Assembly: GCA_910574745.1 (NCBI GenBank)
Contig: CAJTCE010000001.1
Location: 1-64,000, forward strand
Source of the DNA: Lachnospiraceae bacterium
Lineage (GTDB): Bacteria > Bacillota > Clostridia > Lachnospirales > Lachnospiraceae
Direction of reading: 5' to 3'
Length of the DNA: 64,000 nucleotides
The position numbers and the translations under genes were made by a program. The number at the start of each line of letters is the position of its first letter. Position 1 is the stretch's first letter. Below are positions 1-8,100 of the stretch, in pieces. The notes beneath the pieces are model-generated. The model was given only the letters and a program-made list of their open reading frames with translations, was not told the origin of the DNA and searched no databases.

Positions 1-51
1 TATAGCATAAATACTTACAAATAGCCACACAAAAGTAGAGAAAATTTGACA

Positions 52-83
52 AAAAAATACAGGCATTATGCGGCCTGCAAGAA
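52..83 (-). terminator. Rho-independent terminator of the orphan minus-strand unit
   Basis: Read on the minus strand, TGCAGGC and GCCTGTA flank an 8-base loop (seven pairs including one wobble) and are followed directly by TATTTTTTTG. It closes the short transcription unit that starts at the promoter near 366-394. Confidence 0.55.
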
Positions 84-141
84 TTTTTTTCTTATTCAAC
101 TGTCAAACTCCCGCATAAGTCTTCGATTTGAATCAATATAC

Positions 142-261
142 TCACAAATAACATTCCTCCTTGATCTTTTCCTGCAGACTATATCTTAAGCGGTGCAGCA
201 TTTTAAGCTTTTTCCCTGTCATCGCTTCACATAACATCGTATTCTTGTACGCTTTTCTCAT
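142..261 (-). CDS. Possible small protein of 39 residues
   Basis: This ORF lies inside the orphan minus-strand unit between a good promoter (366-394) and a terminator (52-83). It encodes a basic 39-residue peptide (start MRKAYKNTM, end KIKEECYL) and is preceded by an in-frame stop. There is no convincing ribosome-binding site at its start. A strong AGGAGG lies near its 3' end, 10 bases before an overlapping GTG that would begin a 17-residue ORF. I do not recognise either peptide. The unit could equally be a small regulatory RNA or the decayed end of an older gene. Confidence 0.2.
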   Translation of the reverse strand: MRKAYKNTMLCEAMTGKKLKMLHRLRYSLQEKIKEECYL

Positions 262-365
262 TCATACATGTTTCTCATACATATGTTTTTACACGGCATC
301 TGCCTGACATTAACGAAAGGTCATTGTATCGCTGTATTATTGCATTAATGTACTATTTGTCTAAT

Positions 366-394
366 ACAATAGTATGTTTTTTCTTCCTTGTCAA
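366..394 (-). promoter_or_regulatory. Sigma-A-type promoter, minus strand
   Basis: TTGACA (389-394) and TATTGT (366-371) are separated by 17 bases on the minus strand. Transcription would start near 359 and run leftwards for about 300 bases to the terminator at 52-83. The rest of 1-551 shows no recognisable gene. Confidence 0.5.
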
Positions 395-587
395 GTACAA
401 AAAAATTATAAATAACCTTTATTTGCTTTTCTATAGGATCAAGCTTACATTTTTCCTTCCATCCTTACATTTTTGTAACATCGAAAAAAATCGCCTCCCT
501 CTCAAAAAATGCTTGTAATTAATATATATCTATATTATTATTTTTGAATAGGTGAAGAAGAACAAAAAAAACGAAAAGAGGGATAAA

Positions 588-944
588 ATGGCGTCAACCA
601 TAGAATTTATAGAATATGTCTGCGGGCAGATAAAAGATACCGGCAGTATCCGCTACCGGAAGATGTTTGGGGAATATATGATCTATGTTAATGATAAACC
701 CGTTCTGCTCGTCTGCGATAATACCGTTTATGTGAAAAACCTGGACTGTATCAGGCAAAAGATGAACGATTCGGGCGCAGAGCTTGGCACACCTTACGAA
801 GGAGCAAAAGAGCATTTCATTCTGGATATAGACAATACCGCATTTTCTCTGGAAATCATAACCGTTTTGGAAAAGGTTACGCCCATTCCCAAATCCAAGA
901 AGAAAAAAACAGATAAGAAAAACCCGGCAGACCCGGCCAAATAA
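588..944 (+). CDS. TfoX N-terminal domain protein
   Basis: A 118-residue protein with the TfoX-N fold signature: IRYRKMFGEYMIYVNDKP near residues 23-40, then a predicted beta-rich core and a Lys-rich tail (KSKKKKTDKK). Stand-alone TfoX-N proteins are common in Firmicutes and their role is not settled; the link to competence comes from the longer proteobacterial TfoX and should not be carried over. I chose ATG 588 rather than the in-frame GTG at 552 because GAGGG lies 6-7 bases upstream of 588 and the residues before it are only a Lys/Asn run. It is monocistronic and followed by the FMN riboswitch of ribU. Confidence 0.8.
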   Translation: MASTIEFIEYVCGQIKDTGSIRYRKMFGEYMIYVNDKPVLLVCDNTVYVKNLDCIRQKMNDSGAELGTPYEGAKEHFILDIDNTAFSLEIITVLEKVTPIPKSKKKKTDKKNPADPAK

Positions 945-1033
945 GCCAGACAAAAAGGCTTTACCAGACCAAAAAGTCAAAGTCAGGGTTGACATCCTTT
1001 CTTTTTTCTACTACACTATATGCAAATAAGGCA

Positions 1034-1156
1034 ATTCTTCGGGGTTGGGTGCAATTCCCTACCGGCGGTAATGCGAAAGTTAGTCCGCGACCCATGTAAA
1101 TGGCTGATTTGGTGTGATTCCAAAACCGACAGTAAAGTCTGGATGAGAGAAGAAAG
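1034..1156 (+). promoter_or_regulatory. FMN riboswitch (RFN element)
   Basis: The conserved RFN blocks appear in order: TTCTTCGGGG, GGGTGCAATTCCCTACCGGC, AGTCCGCGAC, the TGATTTGGTGTGATTCC helix, CCGACAGTAAAGTCTGGATG and GAGAAGA. This is a complete aptamer. It precedes ribU by about 275 bases, with an intrinsic terminator between, so FMN binding is expected to shut down riboflavin import by transcription termination. Confidence 0.95.
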
Positions 1157-1222
1157 TCAAGCAAATTCAATATTTATTGATTTGGCTTTTTGCATGAATG
1201 AAAAGCAGATATGCTTTTTGAC

Positions 1223-1257
1223 GCCCCGATGAAATCATCATCGAGGTATTTTTTTGT
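1223..1257 (+). terminator. Expression-platform terminator of the FMN riboswitch
   Basis: CCCCGATGA pairs with TCATCGAGG (one mismatch, 5-base loop) and is followed by TATTTTTTTG. It lies between aptamer and gene as expected of the off-state terminator. A second perfect 8-bp hairpin (ACCGGAAA / TTTCCGGT, 1265-1286) follows without a U-tract and may be part of the leader structure. Confidence 0.8.
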
Positions 1258-1430
1258 GCAAATGACCGGAAAGCGACTTTTCCGGTTGCGAAGAATCGTC
1301 CTTACAAATTGCGCATGAACAAACGCAAAGCAGAACGAAAGCACGTCCTGAATCAGTAATCTTTTTCAGTACACCAGCTCTCTTGTTTTTCGATTGTCAG
1401 ACTGCGCCGAATTGAAAGGAGATCATAGTC

Positions 1431-2090
1431 ATGAGTGAAATGATGACAAAAACAGTTACCGGTAAACCCGCTTCTCAAAGTGATGCTTTTGGAGGCAGCT
1501 CTTCCGTAAAAACAACGGACATTCGCAAGATCACAGGAATCGGTATGCTTTCCGCTATCGCTTTCGCACTGATGTTTCTGGATTTTTCCGTTCCCTTTAT
1601 GCCCAGCTTTATCAAAATGGACTTATCCGAGCTCCCCGCTTTAATCGGCTCTTTTGCTTACGGACCCATTGCAGGAGTTATTATCTGCCTGATTAAAAAT
1701 CTGCTCCACCTTCTTATATCCAGCACCGGCGGAGTAGGGGAATTGAGCAACTTTATCCTTGGCGCATCCTTTGTGCTGGTTGCAGGACTTGTTTATAAGT
1801 TTAAAAGGAACCGCACCGGGGCCTTGATCGGTTCCATTGCAGGAGCTTTGATCATGGGAATTTTCAGCGTATTCTCCAATTACTTCCTGGTATATCCCAT
1901 TTACTACAACTTCATGCCCAAGGAAACCATTTTGGCGGCATACCAGTTGATTTTTTCCGGAGTAAACAATATTCTGGAATGTTTGATCGTCTTTAATATG
2001 CCTTTTACATTTTTGAAGGGAATAATGAGCGTTGTGATCACGTTTTTGATTTATAAGAGATTGTCGCCGATTTTGAAGGGGACGCATTAG
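1431..2090 (+). CDS. ribU: Riboflavin ECF transporter substrate-binding subunit RibU
   Basis: The S-component of an energy-coupling-factor importer that binds riboflavin in the membrane and docks on a shared EcfAA'T module. The 219-residue protein has about six hydrophobic segments after a polar N-terminal tail of about 35 residues. The RibU family motifs are present: MPSFIKMDLSELPALIG, YGPIAGV, IKNLLHLL and VGELSNFI. Start: ATG 1431 with AAAGGAGATC upstream. The FMN riboswitch in its leader supports the riboflavin assignment. No EcfA or EcfT gene is in the window. The tail before the first membrane segment is longer than in many RibU proteins; a later start is possible. Confidence 0.93.
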   Translation: MSEMMTKTVTGKPASQSDAFGGSSSVKTTDIRKITGIGMLSAIAFALMFLDFSVPFMPSFIKMDLSELPALIGSFAYGPIAGVIICLIKNLLHLLISSTGGVGELSNFILGASFVLVAGLVYKFKRNRTGALIGSIAGALIMGIFSVFSNYFLVYPIYYNFMPKETILAAYQLIFSGVNNILECLIVFNMPFTFLKGIMSVVITFLIYKRLSPILKGTH

Positions 2091-2430
2091 AAGAAAAAAC
2101 AGCATTCTGAATAAGATATAAAAATCTGTTTTATGCCTAATAAGCAGACAATTTTATCAGAATACAAGAATGTAAAACAAAGTGTGTAAGCTATTTGTCA
2201 AATAACTTACACACTTTATTTTATACCTTTACTTTTGTACCATATTCTTCTTTTCCAACATCATACCAAAATCAAGCCTTCTATCAGATTGCAAAATTTT
2301 AGGTTCTTCTACTGCAATATTACTTCCATGGTATAATTTCAAACTATCATCTCCGTTCCCAATATATTTGCATGTAAATAATCATTTCAATCATGACAAC
2401 TATCCTATTTAAATAGTACCTCCCCGGTTC
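2091..2430. other. Intergenic region between ribU and tex
   Basis: Convergent spacer. It holds the ribU terminator (2179-2223) and otherwise AT-rich sequence with no ORF, repeat or RNA structure that I recognise. Confidence 0.6.
2179..2223 (+). terminator. Terminator of ribU
   Basis: A perfect 12-bp stem (AAAGTGTGTAAG 2179-2190 with CTTACACACTTT 2206-2217) has an inner TATTT/AAATA helix and is followed by ATTTTATAC. The flanking A- and T-runs mean it could also stop transcripts from the convergent tex gene. Confidence 0.85.
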
Positions 2431-4572
2431 CTAAAACCGCATGGTCAACTGAATCCTCTTCTTCCCCACATCCACGCTCATAACTTCCACTTCCACAATA
2501 TCCCCCACGCTTACCACCTCAAGAGGATGCTTGATATAGCGATCGGTAATCTTGGAAATGTGTACCAGTCCGTCCTGGTGCACACCGATATCCACGAAAA
2601 TGCCGAAGTCGATAACGTTTCTCACGGTTCCCTTCAACCGCATTCCCGGCTTTAAGTCCTCCATCTCCATAACATCGCTTCGAAGAATAGGTGCGGGCAT
2701 ATCCTCCCTGGGGTCTCTGGATGGCTTTTCCAGTTCCTTTGCAATATCCTTAAGAGTCAGCTCGCCGATCTCAAGCTCTGCTGCCAGCGCTTTCAATTCT
2801 TTGCTGCCCTCTTTGGGAAGATTCATCTTTGCATGACCCACATCCTCTAAGGTAAATCCGGTCTTCGTAAGGAGCTTTTCCGCCGCCTCATAGGATTCCG
2901 GATGAACGCTTGTGGAGTCTAAAGGATTCTTTCCTCCTCTGATACGCAGGAAACCGGCGCACTGCTCATAAGCCTTGGGACCTAATTTGGCCACCTTCAA
3001 AAGCTGTTTTCTTTCTGTAAAAGCACCGTTTTCTTCCCTGTACTCCACAATGTTTTTGGCAATTGTCTTGGAAACACCTGAAATATAGGATAGCAGCGGC
3101 GCGGAAGCCGTGTTCAAATCCACGCCTACGCTGTTTACGCAGTCCTCCACCACGCCGGTCAGGGCTTCGTCCAATCTCTTCTGGTTCATATCGTGCTGAT
3201 ACTGCCCTACCCCGATGGATTTCGGGTCAATCTTTACCAGCTCCGCCAGCGGATCCTGCAATCTCCTTGCAATGGAAGCCGCGCTCCTCTGTCCCACATC
3301 AAAATTGGGGAATTCCTCTGTGGCAAGCTTGGACGCAGAATAAACCGATGCTCCCGCTTCATTGACGATCACATAGGAAACAGGCAGTCCCGTCTCCTTG
3401 ATAAAGGAAACAATAACCTGCTCCGACTCCCTGGAAGCCGTACCGTTTCCCACAGAAATCAGGGAAACATGATATTTCTCTATTAATTTCTTTAATTCCG
3501 CCTTTGCCTCCGTCACTTTGTTCTGAGGCGCCGTGGGGAAAATCACTTTGGTGGTCAACACCTTGCCCGTCTCATCCACTACCGCCAACTTACAGCCGGT
3601 ACGGAATGCAGGATCCCATCCCAAAACAACCTTTCCTGCAATGGGTGGCTGCATCAAAAGCTGCTTTAAATTCTTGCCGAATACGCTGATTGCCCCTTCT
3701 TCCGCCTTTTCCGTCAGGGCGTTTCTGATTTCCCTTTCTATGGAGGGCGCAATGAGACGCTCGTAGCTGTCCGCAACAACTTCCTTTAAAACCGGCGTAG
3801 TAACGGGGTTATTATTTTTAATCACTTCTTTTTCCAAATAAGCGATAATCCGCTCTGTGGGCGCTTCTATTTTGACGCTTAAAACCTTTTCCGCCTCGCC
3901 TCTGTTTAAAGCAAGAATCCTGTGTCCGGCGATTTTCTTCACGGATTCGGAAAAATGATAATACATCTCGTAAACGCTCTGGGCCTCTTCATCCTTGGCT
4001 TCACTGATGACAACTCCGTCTGTTTCCGTCAGCTTCCTGATTTTTGTCCGGTAATCCGCTTCATCGGAAATTCCTTCCGCCAAAATGTCCTTGGCGCCTC
4101 CGATCGCTTCTTCCACAGTGGAAACGCCTTTCTCTTCATCCAGAAAAGCTTCCGCCTCTTCTTCCATGGACTTTTTCGTCATCTGCAGATAAATAATATT
4201 GGCAAGAGGCTCTAAGCCTTTTTCCTTTGCAACGGACGCCCTTGTTTTTCTCTTCGGCTTATAGGGGCGGTACAAGTCCTCCACCGCCACCATGGTCTGG
4301 GCTGCCAGAATTTTTTCCTTTAATTCCTCTGTCAGCTTTCCCTGTTCCTCAATGCTGGCAAGAACGGTTTCCTTCCGTTCCTCAAGCCCTCTTAAATACA
4401 ACAGTCTTTCATGAAGATTCCTTAAAACCTCATCATTGAGCGCTCCCGTAGCCTCTTTTCTGTATCGTGAAATAAAGGGAATGGTGTTTCCCTCATCAAT
4501 GAGCTTTACGGCAGCTTCCACCTGCCACTTCTGTACCTTCAATTCTTCGCTTAATACTTTTATGATGTCCAT
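2431..4572 (-). CDS. tex: Tex family S1 RNA-binding protein
   Basis: A 713-residue Tex-type nucleic-acid binding protein, full length for the family. Domains in order: Tex N-terminal helical region (about 1-195, with ISRYRKEATG and DLYRPYKPKRKTRA), YqgF/RNase H-like domain (about 315-440, starting GWDPAFRTGCKLAVVDE), helix-hairpin-helix region (about 480-560, with VGVDLNTASAPLL and IRGGKNPLD) and a C-terminal S1 domain (about 639-713, with VIDFGIFVDIG and GLVHISKI). Tex proteins are cytoplasmic and bind RNA and the transcription machinery; the exact role in Clostridia is unclear. Single gene, convergent with ribU. Confidence 0.95.
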   Translation of the reverse strand: MDIIKVLSEELKVQKWQVEAAVKLIDEGNTIPFISRYRKEATGALNDEVLRNLHERLLYLRGLEERKETVLASIEEQGKLTEELKEKILAAQTMVAVEDLYRPYKPKRKTRASVAKEKGLEPLANIIYLQMTKKSMEEEAEAFLDEEKGVSTVEEAIGGAKDILAEGISDEADYRTKIRKLTETDGVVISEAKDEEAQSVYEMYYHFSESVKKIAGHRILALNRGEAEKVLSVKIEAPTERIIAYLEKEVIKNNNPVTTPVLKEVVADSYERLIAPSIEREIRNALTEKAEEGAISVFGKNLKQLLMQPPIAGKVVLGWDPAFRTGCKLAVVDETGKVLTTKVIFPTAPQNKVTEAKAELKKLIEKYHVSLISVGNGTASRESEQVIVSFIKETGLPVSYVIVNEAGASVYSASKLATEEFPNFDVGQRSAASIARRLQDPLAELVKIDPKSIGVGQYQHDMNQKRLDEALTGVVEDCVNSVGVDLNTASAPLLSYISGVSKTIAKNIVEYREENGAFTERKQLLKVAKLGPKAYEQCAGFLRIRGGKNPLDSTSVHPESYEAAEKLLTKTGFTLEDVGHAKMNLPKEGSKELKALAAELEIGELTLKDIAKELEKPSRDPREDMPAPILRSDVMEMEDLKPGMRLKGTVRNVIDFGIFVDIGVHQDGLVHISKITDRYIKHPLEVVSVGDIVEVEVMSVDVGKKRIQLTMRF

Positions 4573-4710
4573 TTCTTAATTCCTGTCTCTACAAACCAAA
4601 CGGACATGCTTCATCATTACATATCCGTCCGGCTCATAAATCAAGCTGAAAAATTTTTCAGTCTTGGTTTCCTTTCCTTCATTTCTTTTTTAATATTTTC
4701 ACTTTGTTTT

Positions 4711-4761
4711 AAAGCTTATGGCACGATTCCTCCACAATCCGGAATCATGCCATAAAGCTTT
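4711..4761. terminator. Long hairpin between GH9 gene and tex
   Basis: About 20 bp of stem: 4711-4730 pairs with 4741-4761 with one C-A mismatch and one bulged base, and a 10-base loop. It lies directly after the GH9 stop codon on the minus strand. No clean U-tract follows on either side, so termination is inferred from position and stability. Confidence 0.6.
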
Positions 4762-4774
4762 CCCTCAAGGGTTT

Positions 4775-7066
4775 TTATTTATATGCCGCCATCAGATAAA
4801 TAAGAGGCGAATTCCAGTAAACGGTAACCTCGTTACAGGAAAAGCTCTGTGCATTATCCACATAGCATTTGGCCGGAGCCGTTCCGGTCATGGTTGCCTT
4901 TGCGTAAGGGTCTTCCAGGTTGCTGTCAGCCCCTCCTACCAGCATACCCGCCATGGATTGATCCAGCACCTGGGAAGGTCTGTGGTGGGTGTGCTCGGGA
5001 GAAAGACTGCCAAAGCCTGTCAGGAAACAGTAGGAATTTGCATTGTTACCAAAGAGGTAATCCATCTGTGCCTTTGCAAGGCTTTCGTATTTATCATTTC
5101 CGTTAATCTCATCCATCATCAAAAGCAGCATACCGTTATTGGCAATGCTCATATTGCTGCCCCATGGATAAGTGCCGCTTAAGGAGCACCGGTAAGTGTC
5201 CGCCTCTGTGCTTTCCAGAATTCCGTTTACTGCATATTCCAGCTTGCTCACAACCGTTTTTGCATATTCTTCGTTAGTATAACCGCCGGTTAAATAAGCA
5301 TAACCTCCGTAAAATCCTACCTTTTCCCAGCCAAGGCCGCCCTGAATGGACGCATAAGGAATTGCTGTCAAAATTTCTTCGTACTTCGCATCCTTCGTTG
5401 TCTTAAATAACTCCGCATAAGCCCAGTATCTTTCATCGGTATCCTTTGCATCGGGATATTCTCCGGTTACGATTTCCTCAGGATTTACAAAGCCGTCGCC
5501 GCTCTCGCTTCCTTCCAGATAAGCCACAGCCTTTAAGGATGCCGCCATACAGGTATCGGCAAAATCGCTGTCCACATCCTTATATACTCTTGCCGCCATT
5601 GCCATAACCGCTGCAAAATCTCCTGTTGCGCAGTTGGATATAGGGGAGAGAATCAACTGGTCCGTCTCATCCTCCGGCATAACGGTTTCAGGGAAGTTGG
5701 CGCAGGTTACCTTGTGATAAACGCCGCCTGTTGCCGAATCCTGCATTTTTAGCAGCCACTCCAGCTGGAATCTGGCTTCATCCAGAATATCCGGGGTGCC
5801 GTTTCCGCTTTCGGGAATACCCGCATCATCTCCGAAGGCTTCGGGATAGCTTTCATATGCCAGCATCACATCTGCCACAGCCTTTGCTCCCGATACCACA
5901 TAACGTCCGTAGTCTCCCGCATCATGCCAGCCGCCGGAAACATCCACGGTAGCGCTGCTTGTGCTTCCGTAAACAACTGCTCCCCCGTCATGGCAGACAG
6001 GATGTGCAAAGTCTCCCGCATATTCCTCTGTCAGCTCCACGCCGCAGCGCTGCAAATAAAGCATCTTTACCGTCGCATCAAAGGCTTCGTCATATACATC
6101 GTTTCCAATGGTAAATTCATAGGATTCCCCGCATTTTTCCCCTACTATCTTGTAGGTACCCGGCGTTTTCAATTCACTGAAGTCCCCGGCGCTTTCCATT
6201 TCACGGGTATTGTTGTTTTTTGCTCCTGCTAAAAGAGTGCCTTCAAATACTGTCTCGCCGCTTTTTGCATCCACAACCTTGAATGCACTGTCCATATCCT
6301 CGCCCCGGAACACCGCAATCTTCTCATCCTCAGGCCGGTATCCCAGCTGGTTGATCTGAATATCCGGCGTGTCGATTGCCGCCTGGGGCAGCGCGCGGTT
6401 TGTTTCATCAATACAGTATAATTCAAAATTATCAAAGAACACATCATGGGCGCCTATATTTTCATCGGTGCTTCCATATAGTCCCATATTAAAGCAAAGC
6501 CTGGGAGCCGGGTCGCTGCCCTCTTCCATGGTAAAAGTAAAATCATAATGTTTCGTATCCGGCGTCATGGCAATCCCTTCTCCGGTATACGCATGGTAGT
6601 CGCCGCCGTTAATCTGGATGCGGTATTCCACTTCTCTTTCTACCGTAGCCGAAGCGTCAAAGGACAACTGATACACACAGCCCGTCTCAAGGGCAAAGCC
6701 GTCATAATATACCTGAACGCTATGCTCTTTTGTGCCAAGAGTGGTAATCTGAACCTTCAGTCTGCCTTCTTCATCCACTACAATGACTGCATTTCCGCCG
6801 TTAAAATAAGTGTTCCACTTGGTTGTCCCATTGGAAAAATCGCCGTTTTCTATCATATTGTAACCCATTAGGGATTCTACTTCTTCGGGTTCTTCCTCTT
6901 CTTCTGTCCCCGTTTCCTTTTCTTCTTCTGCCAATTCTTCAGGTTCTTCCGGCTGCTCCTCCTCTTCTACAGGCGCTGCCGCCTCCTGTCCTTTGTTGCC
7001 GCAGGCAGCCAGTCCTACAGCCATAGTGACGCACAAAAACAACGCCAGAATCTTTCTTTTCATCAT
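4775..7066 (-). CDS. Lipoprotein glycoside hydrolase family 9 (cellulase/beta-glucanase type)
   Basis: A 763-residue surface lipoprotein. The signal peptide ends in the lipobox LAAC (Cys22), followed by an acidic Glu-rich linker to about residue 65. Next are a CBM4/9-like jelly-roll module (about 68-215, with MIENGDFSNGTTKW and VFFDNFELY), the Ig-like domain that precedes many GH9 enzymes (about 230-325, INQLGYRPEDEKIAVF) and the GH9 (alpha/alpha)6 catalytic domain. Catalytic features: GGWHDAGDYGRYVV (Asp nucleophile-activating pair), the HTHHRPSQ motif and the C-terminal NEVTVYWNSPLIYL carrying the general acid Glu. GH9 members cut beta-1,4-glucans; substrate (cellulose, mixed-linkage glucan, xyloglucan) cannot be told from sequence. 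Start ATG 7066 follows AGGAGG. Monocistronic, own promoter at 7128-7156. Confidence 0.93.
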   Translation of the reverse strand: MMKRKILALFLCVTMAVGLAACGNKGQEAAAPVEEEEQPEEPEELAEEEKETGTEEEEEPEEVESLMGYNMIENGDFSNGTTKWNTYFNGGNAVIVVDEEGRLKVQITTLGTKEHSVQVYYDGFALETGCVYQLSFDASATVEREVEYRIQINGGDYHAYTGEGIAMTPDTKHYDFTFTMEEGSDPAPRLCFNMGLYGSTDENIGAHDVFFDNFELYCIDETNRALPQAAIDTPDIQINQLGYRPEDEKIAVFRGEDMDSAFKVVDAKSGETVFEGTLLAGAKNNNTREMESAGDFSELKTPGTYKIVGEKCGESYEFTIGNDVYDEAFDATVKMLYLQRCGVELTEEYAGDFAHPVCHDGGAVVYGSTSSATVDVSGGWHDAGDYGRYVVSGAKAVADVMLAYESYPEAFGDDAGIPESGNGTPDILDEARFQLEWLLKMQDSATGGVYHKVTCANFPETVMPEDETDQLILSPISNCATGDFAAVMAMAARVYKDVDSDFADTCMAASLKAVAYLEGSESGDGFVNPEEIVTGEYPDAKDTDERYWAYAELFKTTKDAKYEEILTAIPYASIQGGLGWEKVGFYGGYAYLTGGYTNEEYAKTVVSKLEYAVNGILESTEADTYRCSLSGTYPWGSNMSIANNGMLLLMMDEINGNDKYESLAKAQMDYLFGNNANSYCFLTGFGSLSPEHTHHRPSQVLDQSMAGMLVGGADSNLEDPYAKATMTGTAPAKCYVDNAQSFSCNEVTVYWNSPLIYLMAAYK

Positions 7067-7127
7067 CCCCGTATATCCTCCTCAATGTAGTTTGTCATTT
7101 CAGCCTTATAAGCTGTTACTATTCTTC

Positions 7128-7156
7128 ATTATATTCGAAAATAGGTCTTTATTCAA
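7128..7156 (-). promoter_or_regulatory. Promoter of the GH9 gene
   Basis: TTGAAT (7151-7156) and TATAAT (7128-7133) with a 17-base spacer on the minus strand, about 60 bases upstream of the GH9 start. It overlaps the divergent promoter of the 7200 gene. Confidence 0.65.
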
Positions 7157-7176
7157 TGTGGAAATCGTGATAAAAT
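7148..7176 (+). promoter_or_regulatory. Promoter of the 7200-8853 unit
   Basis: TAAAAT (7171-7176) with a TGA extension just upstream (extended -10) and a weak TTTATT at the -35 position, 17-base spacer. It overlaps the divergent GH9 promoter, so the two directions may compete for polymerase. Confidence 0.45.
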
Positions 7177-7199
7177 AAAAGTAATTATGGAGGTGTATT

Positions 7200-7577
7200 A
7201 TGGATTACAATCCGGGCCCCGCACAGATGCCGCCCCGTTCTAAAATCAGTGCAAACGTTTTTTTAGTGGCGTCTGTCATATGTACTATGCTGGCTTTTAT
7301 AACAGAATGTTCGCTTCCCATCTGTATGGTTTTTGCATCCCTTACCATTCTGTTTGCAGTTCTTTCAAAAGGGAAGCAGTTAAAAATGCATTCATTTGCA
7401 AAAATGTGCATAGGAATATCCATATTTTCAATAGCTCTTAGTTTTACTGTTACTTTTTTATCATTTTACAAAATATTGACAGACCCGGTTGAACGTGAAA
7501 ATTTTAACCAGATTTATGAAGAAATGTATGGTATTACTTTTGATGAAGCTTTAGATGAAATTCAGCAGTTATTTTAA
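7200..7577 (+). CDS. Small membrane protein of unknown function
   Basis: 125 residues. A short polar start with prolines (MDYNPGPAQMPPRSK) is followed by about three hydrophobic segments (near 17-36, 38-55 and 64-90) and an acidic C-terminal tail (FNQIYEEMYGITFDEALDEIQQLF) that probably lies in the cytoplasm. This layout resembles the small DUF4190-like membrane proteins of Firmicutes, but I do not recognise it with certainty. Start supported by GGAGGTG upstream. It opens a three-gene unit with the HEQEH protein and the DUF975 protein; spacing is 15 bases to the next start. Confidence 0.75.
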   Translation: MDYNPGPAQMPPRSKISANVFLVASVICTMLAFITECSLPICMVFASLTILFAVLSKGKQLKMHSFAKMCIGISIFSIALSFTVTFLSFYKILTDPVERENFNQIYEEMYGITFDEALDEIQQLF

Positions 7578-7592
7578 CAGGAGGTGTCTTTT

Positions 7593-8084
7593 ATGAATCT
7601 TCAGATTTCAAACACAGGTTATCAGTATGGCAGCATGGGAGGTATGTCTGTAGGCGGTGGGCAAAATCATTCCCCTATATTAAACCCCGGGGAATCCACC
7701 GAAAAAAAGCCCGGTGCCAAATCCTCTCCTGCAGAATGCGAAACCTGTAAAAACCGCAAATACCAGGATGGTTCCGATGAAATGGTTTCCTTTAAAGCGG
7801 CTTCCCATATTTCGCCTCAGTCAGCGGCATCCGCAGTACGCAGCCACGAGCAGGAGCATGTCTCCAACGCATACAAGAAAGCGGCAGAAGGCAACGGCAA
7901 GGTCATTCAGGCAAGCGTAGCCATTCATACTTCCGTATGCCCCGAATGCGGTCGTTCCTATGTATCAGGCGGAACCACTTCAACCCAGATTAAATATTAT
8001 AACGAAGAAAACCCTTATCAGAAGGCATTAAAAACACAGGATTCAACCAAATACAGCGGTATGAACGTTGATATAGCCTGCTGA
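7593..8084 (+). CDS. Putative zinc metallopeptidase-like protein with HEQEH motif
   Basis: 163 residues from ATG 7593 (AGGAGGTG just upstream; the in-frame GTG at 7584 lies inside that ribosome-binding site). After a Gly/Met-rich low-complexity N-terminus there are two CxxC pairs, CETC (49-52) and CPEC (116-119), and between them SHEQEHVSNAYKKAA with HEQEH at 85-89, a match to the HExxH zincin motif. The arrangement resembles the SprA-related family (PF12118), whose function is unknown. The Cys pairs suggest metal or disulfide binding. No signal peptide or membrane segment is evident. Peptidase activity is an inference from the motif only. Confidence 0.75.
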   Translation: MNLQISNTGYQYGSMGGMSVGGGQNHSPILNPGESTEKKPGAKSSPAECETCKNRKYQDGSDEMVSFKAASHISPQSAASAVRSHEQEHVSNAYKKAAEGNGKVIQASVAIHTSVCPECGRSYVSGGTTSTQIKYYNEENPYQKALKTQDSTKYSGMNVDIAC

Positions 8085-8100
8085 TCGGAAAGGATATACT

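Noticed and set aside
46-72. Plus-strand promoter TTGACA at 46-51
   Set aside because: The possible -10 elements lie only 12-15 bases away, too close for a functional pair.
324-518. 64-codon plus-strand frame before the TfoX-N gene
   Set aside because: No ribosome-binding site, codons follow AT-rich sequence, and it overlaps the minus-strand promoter at 366-394.
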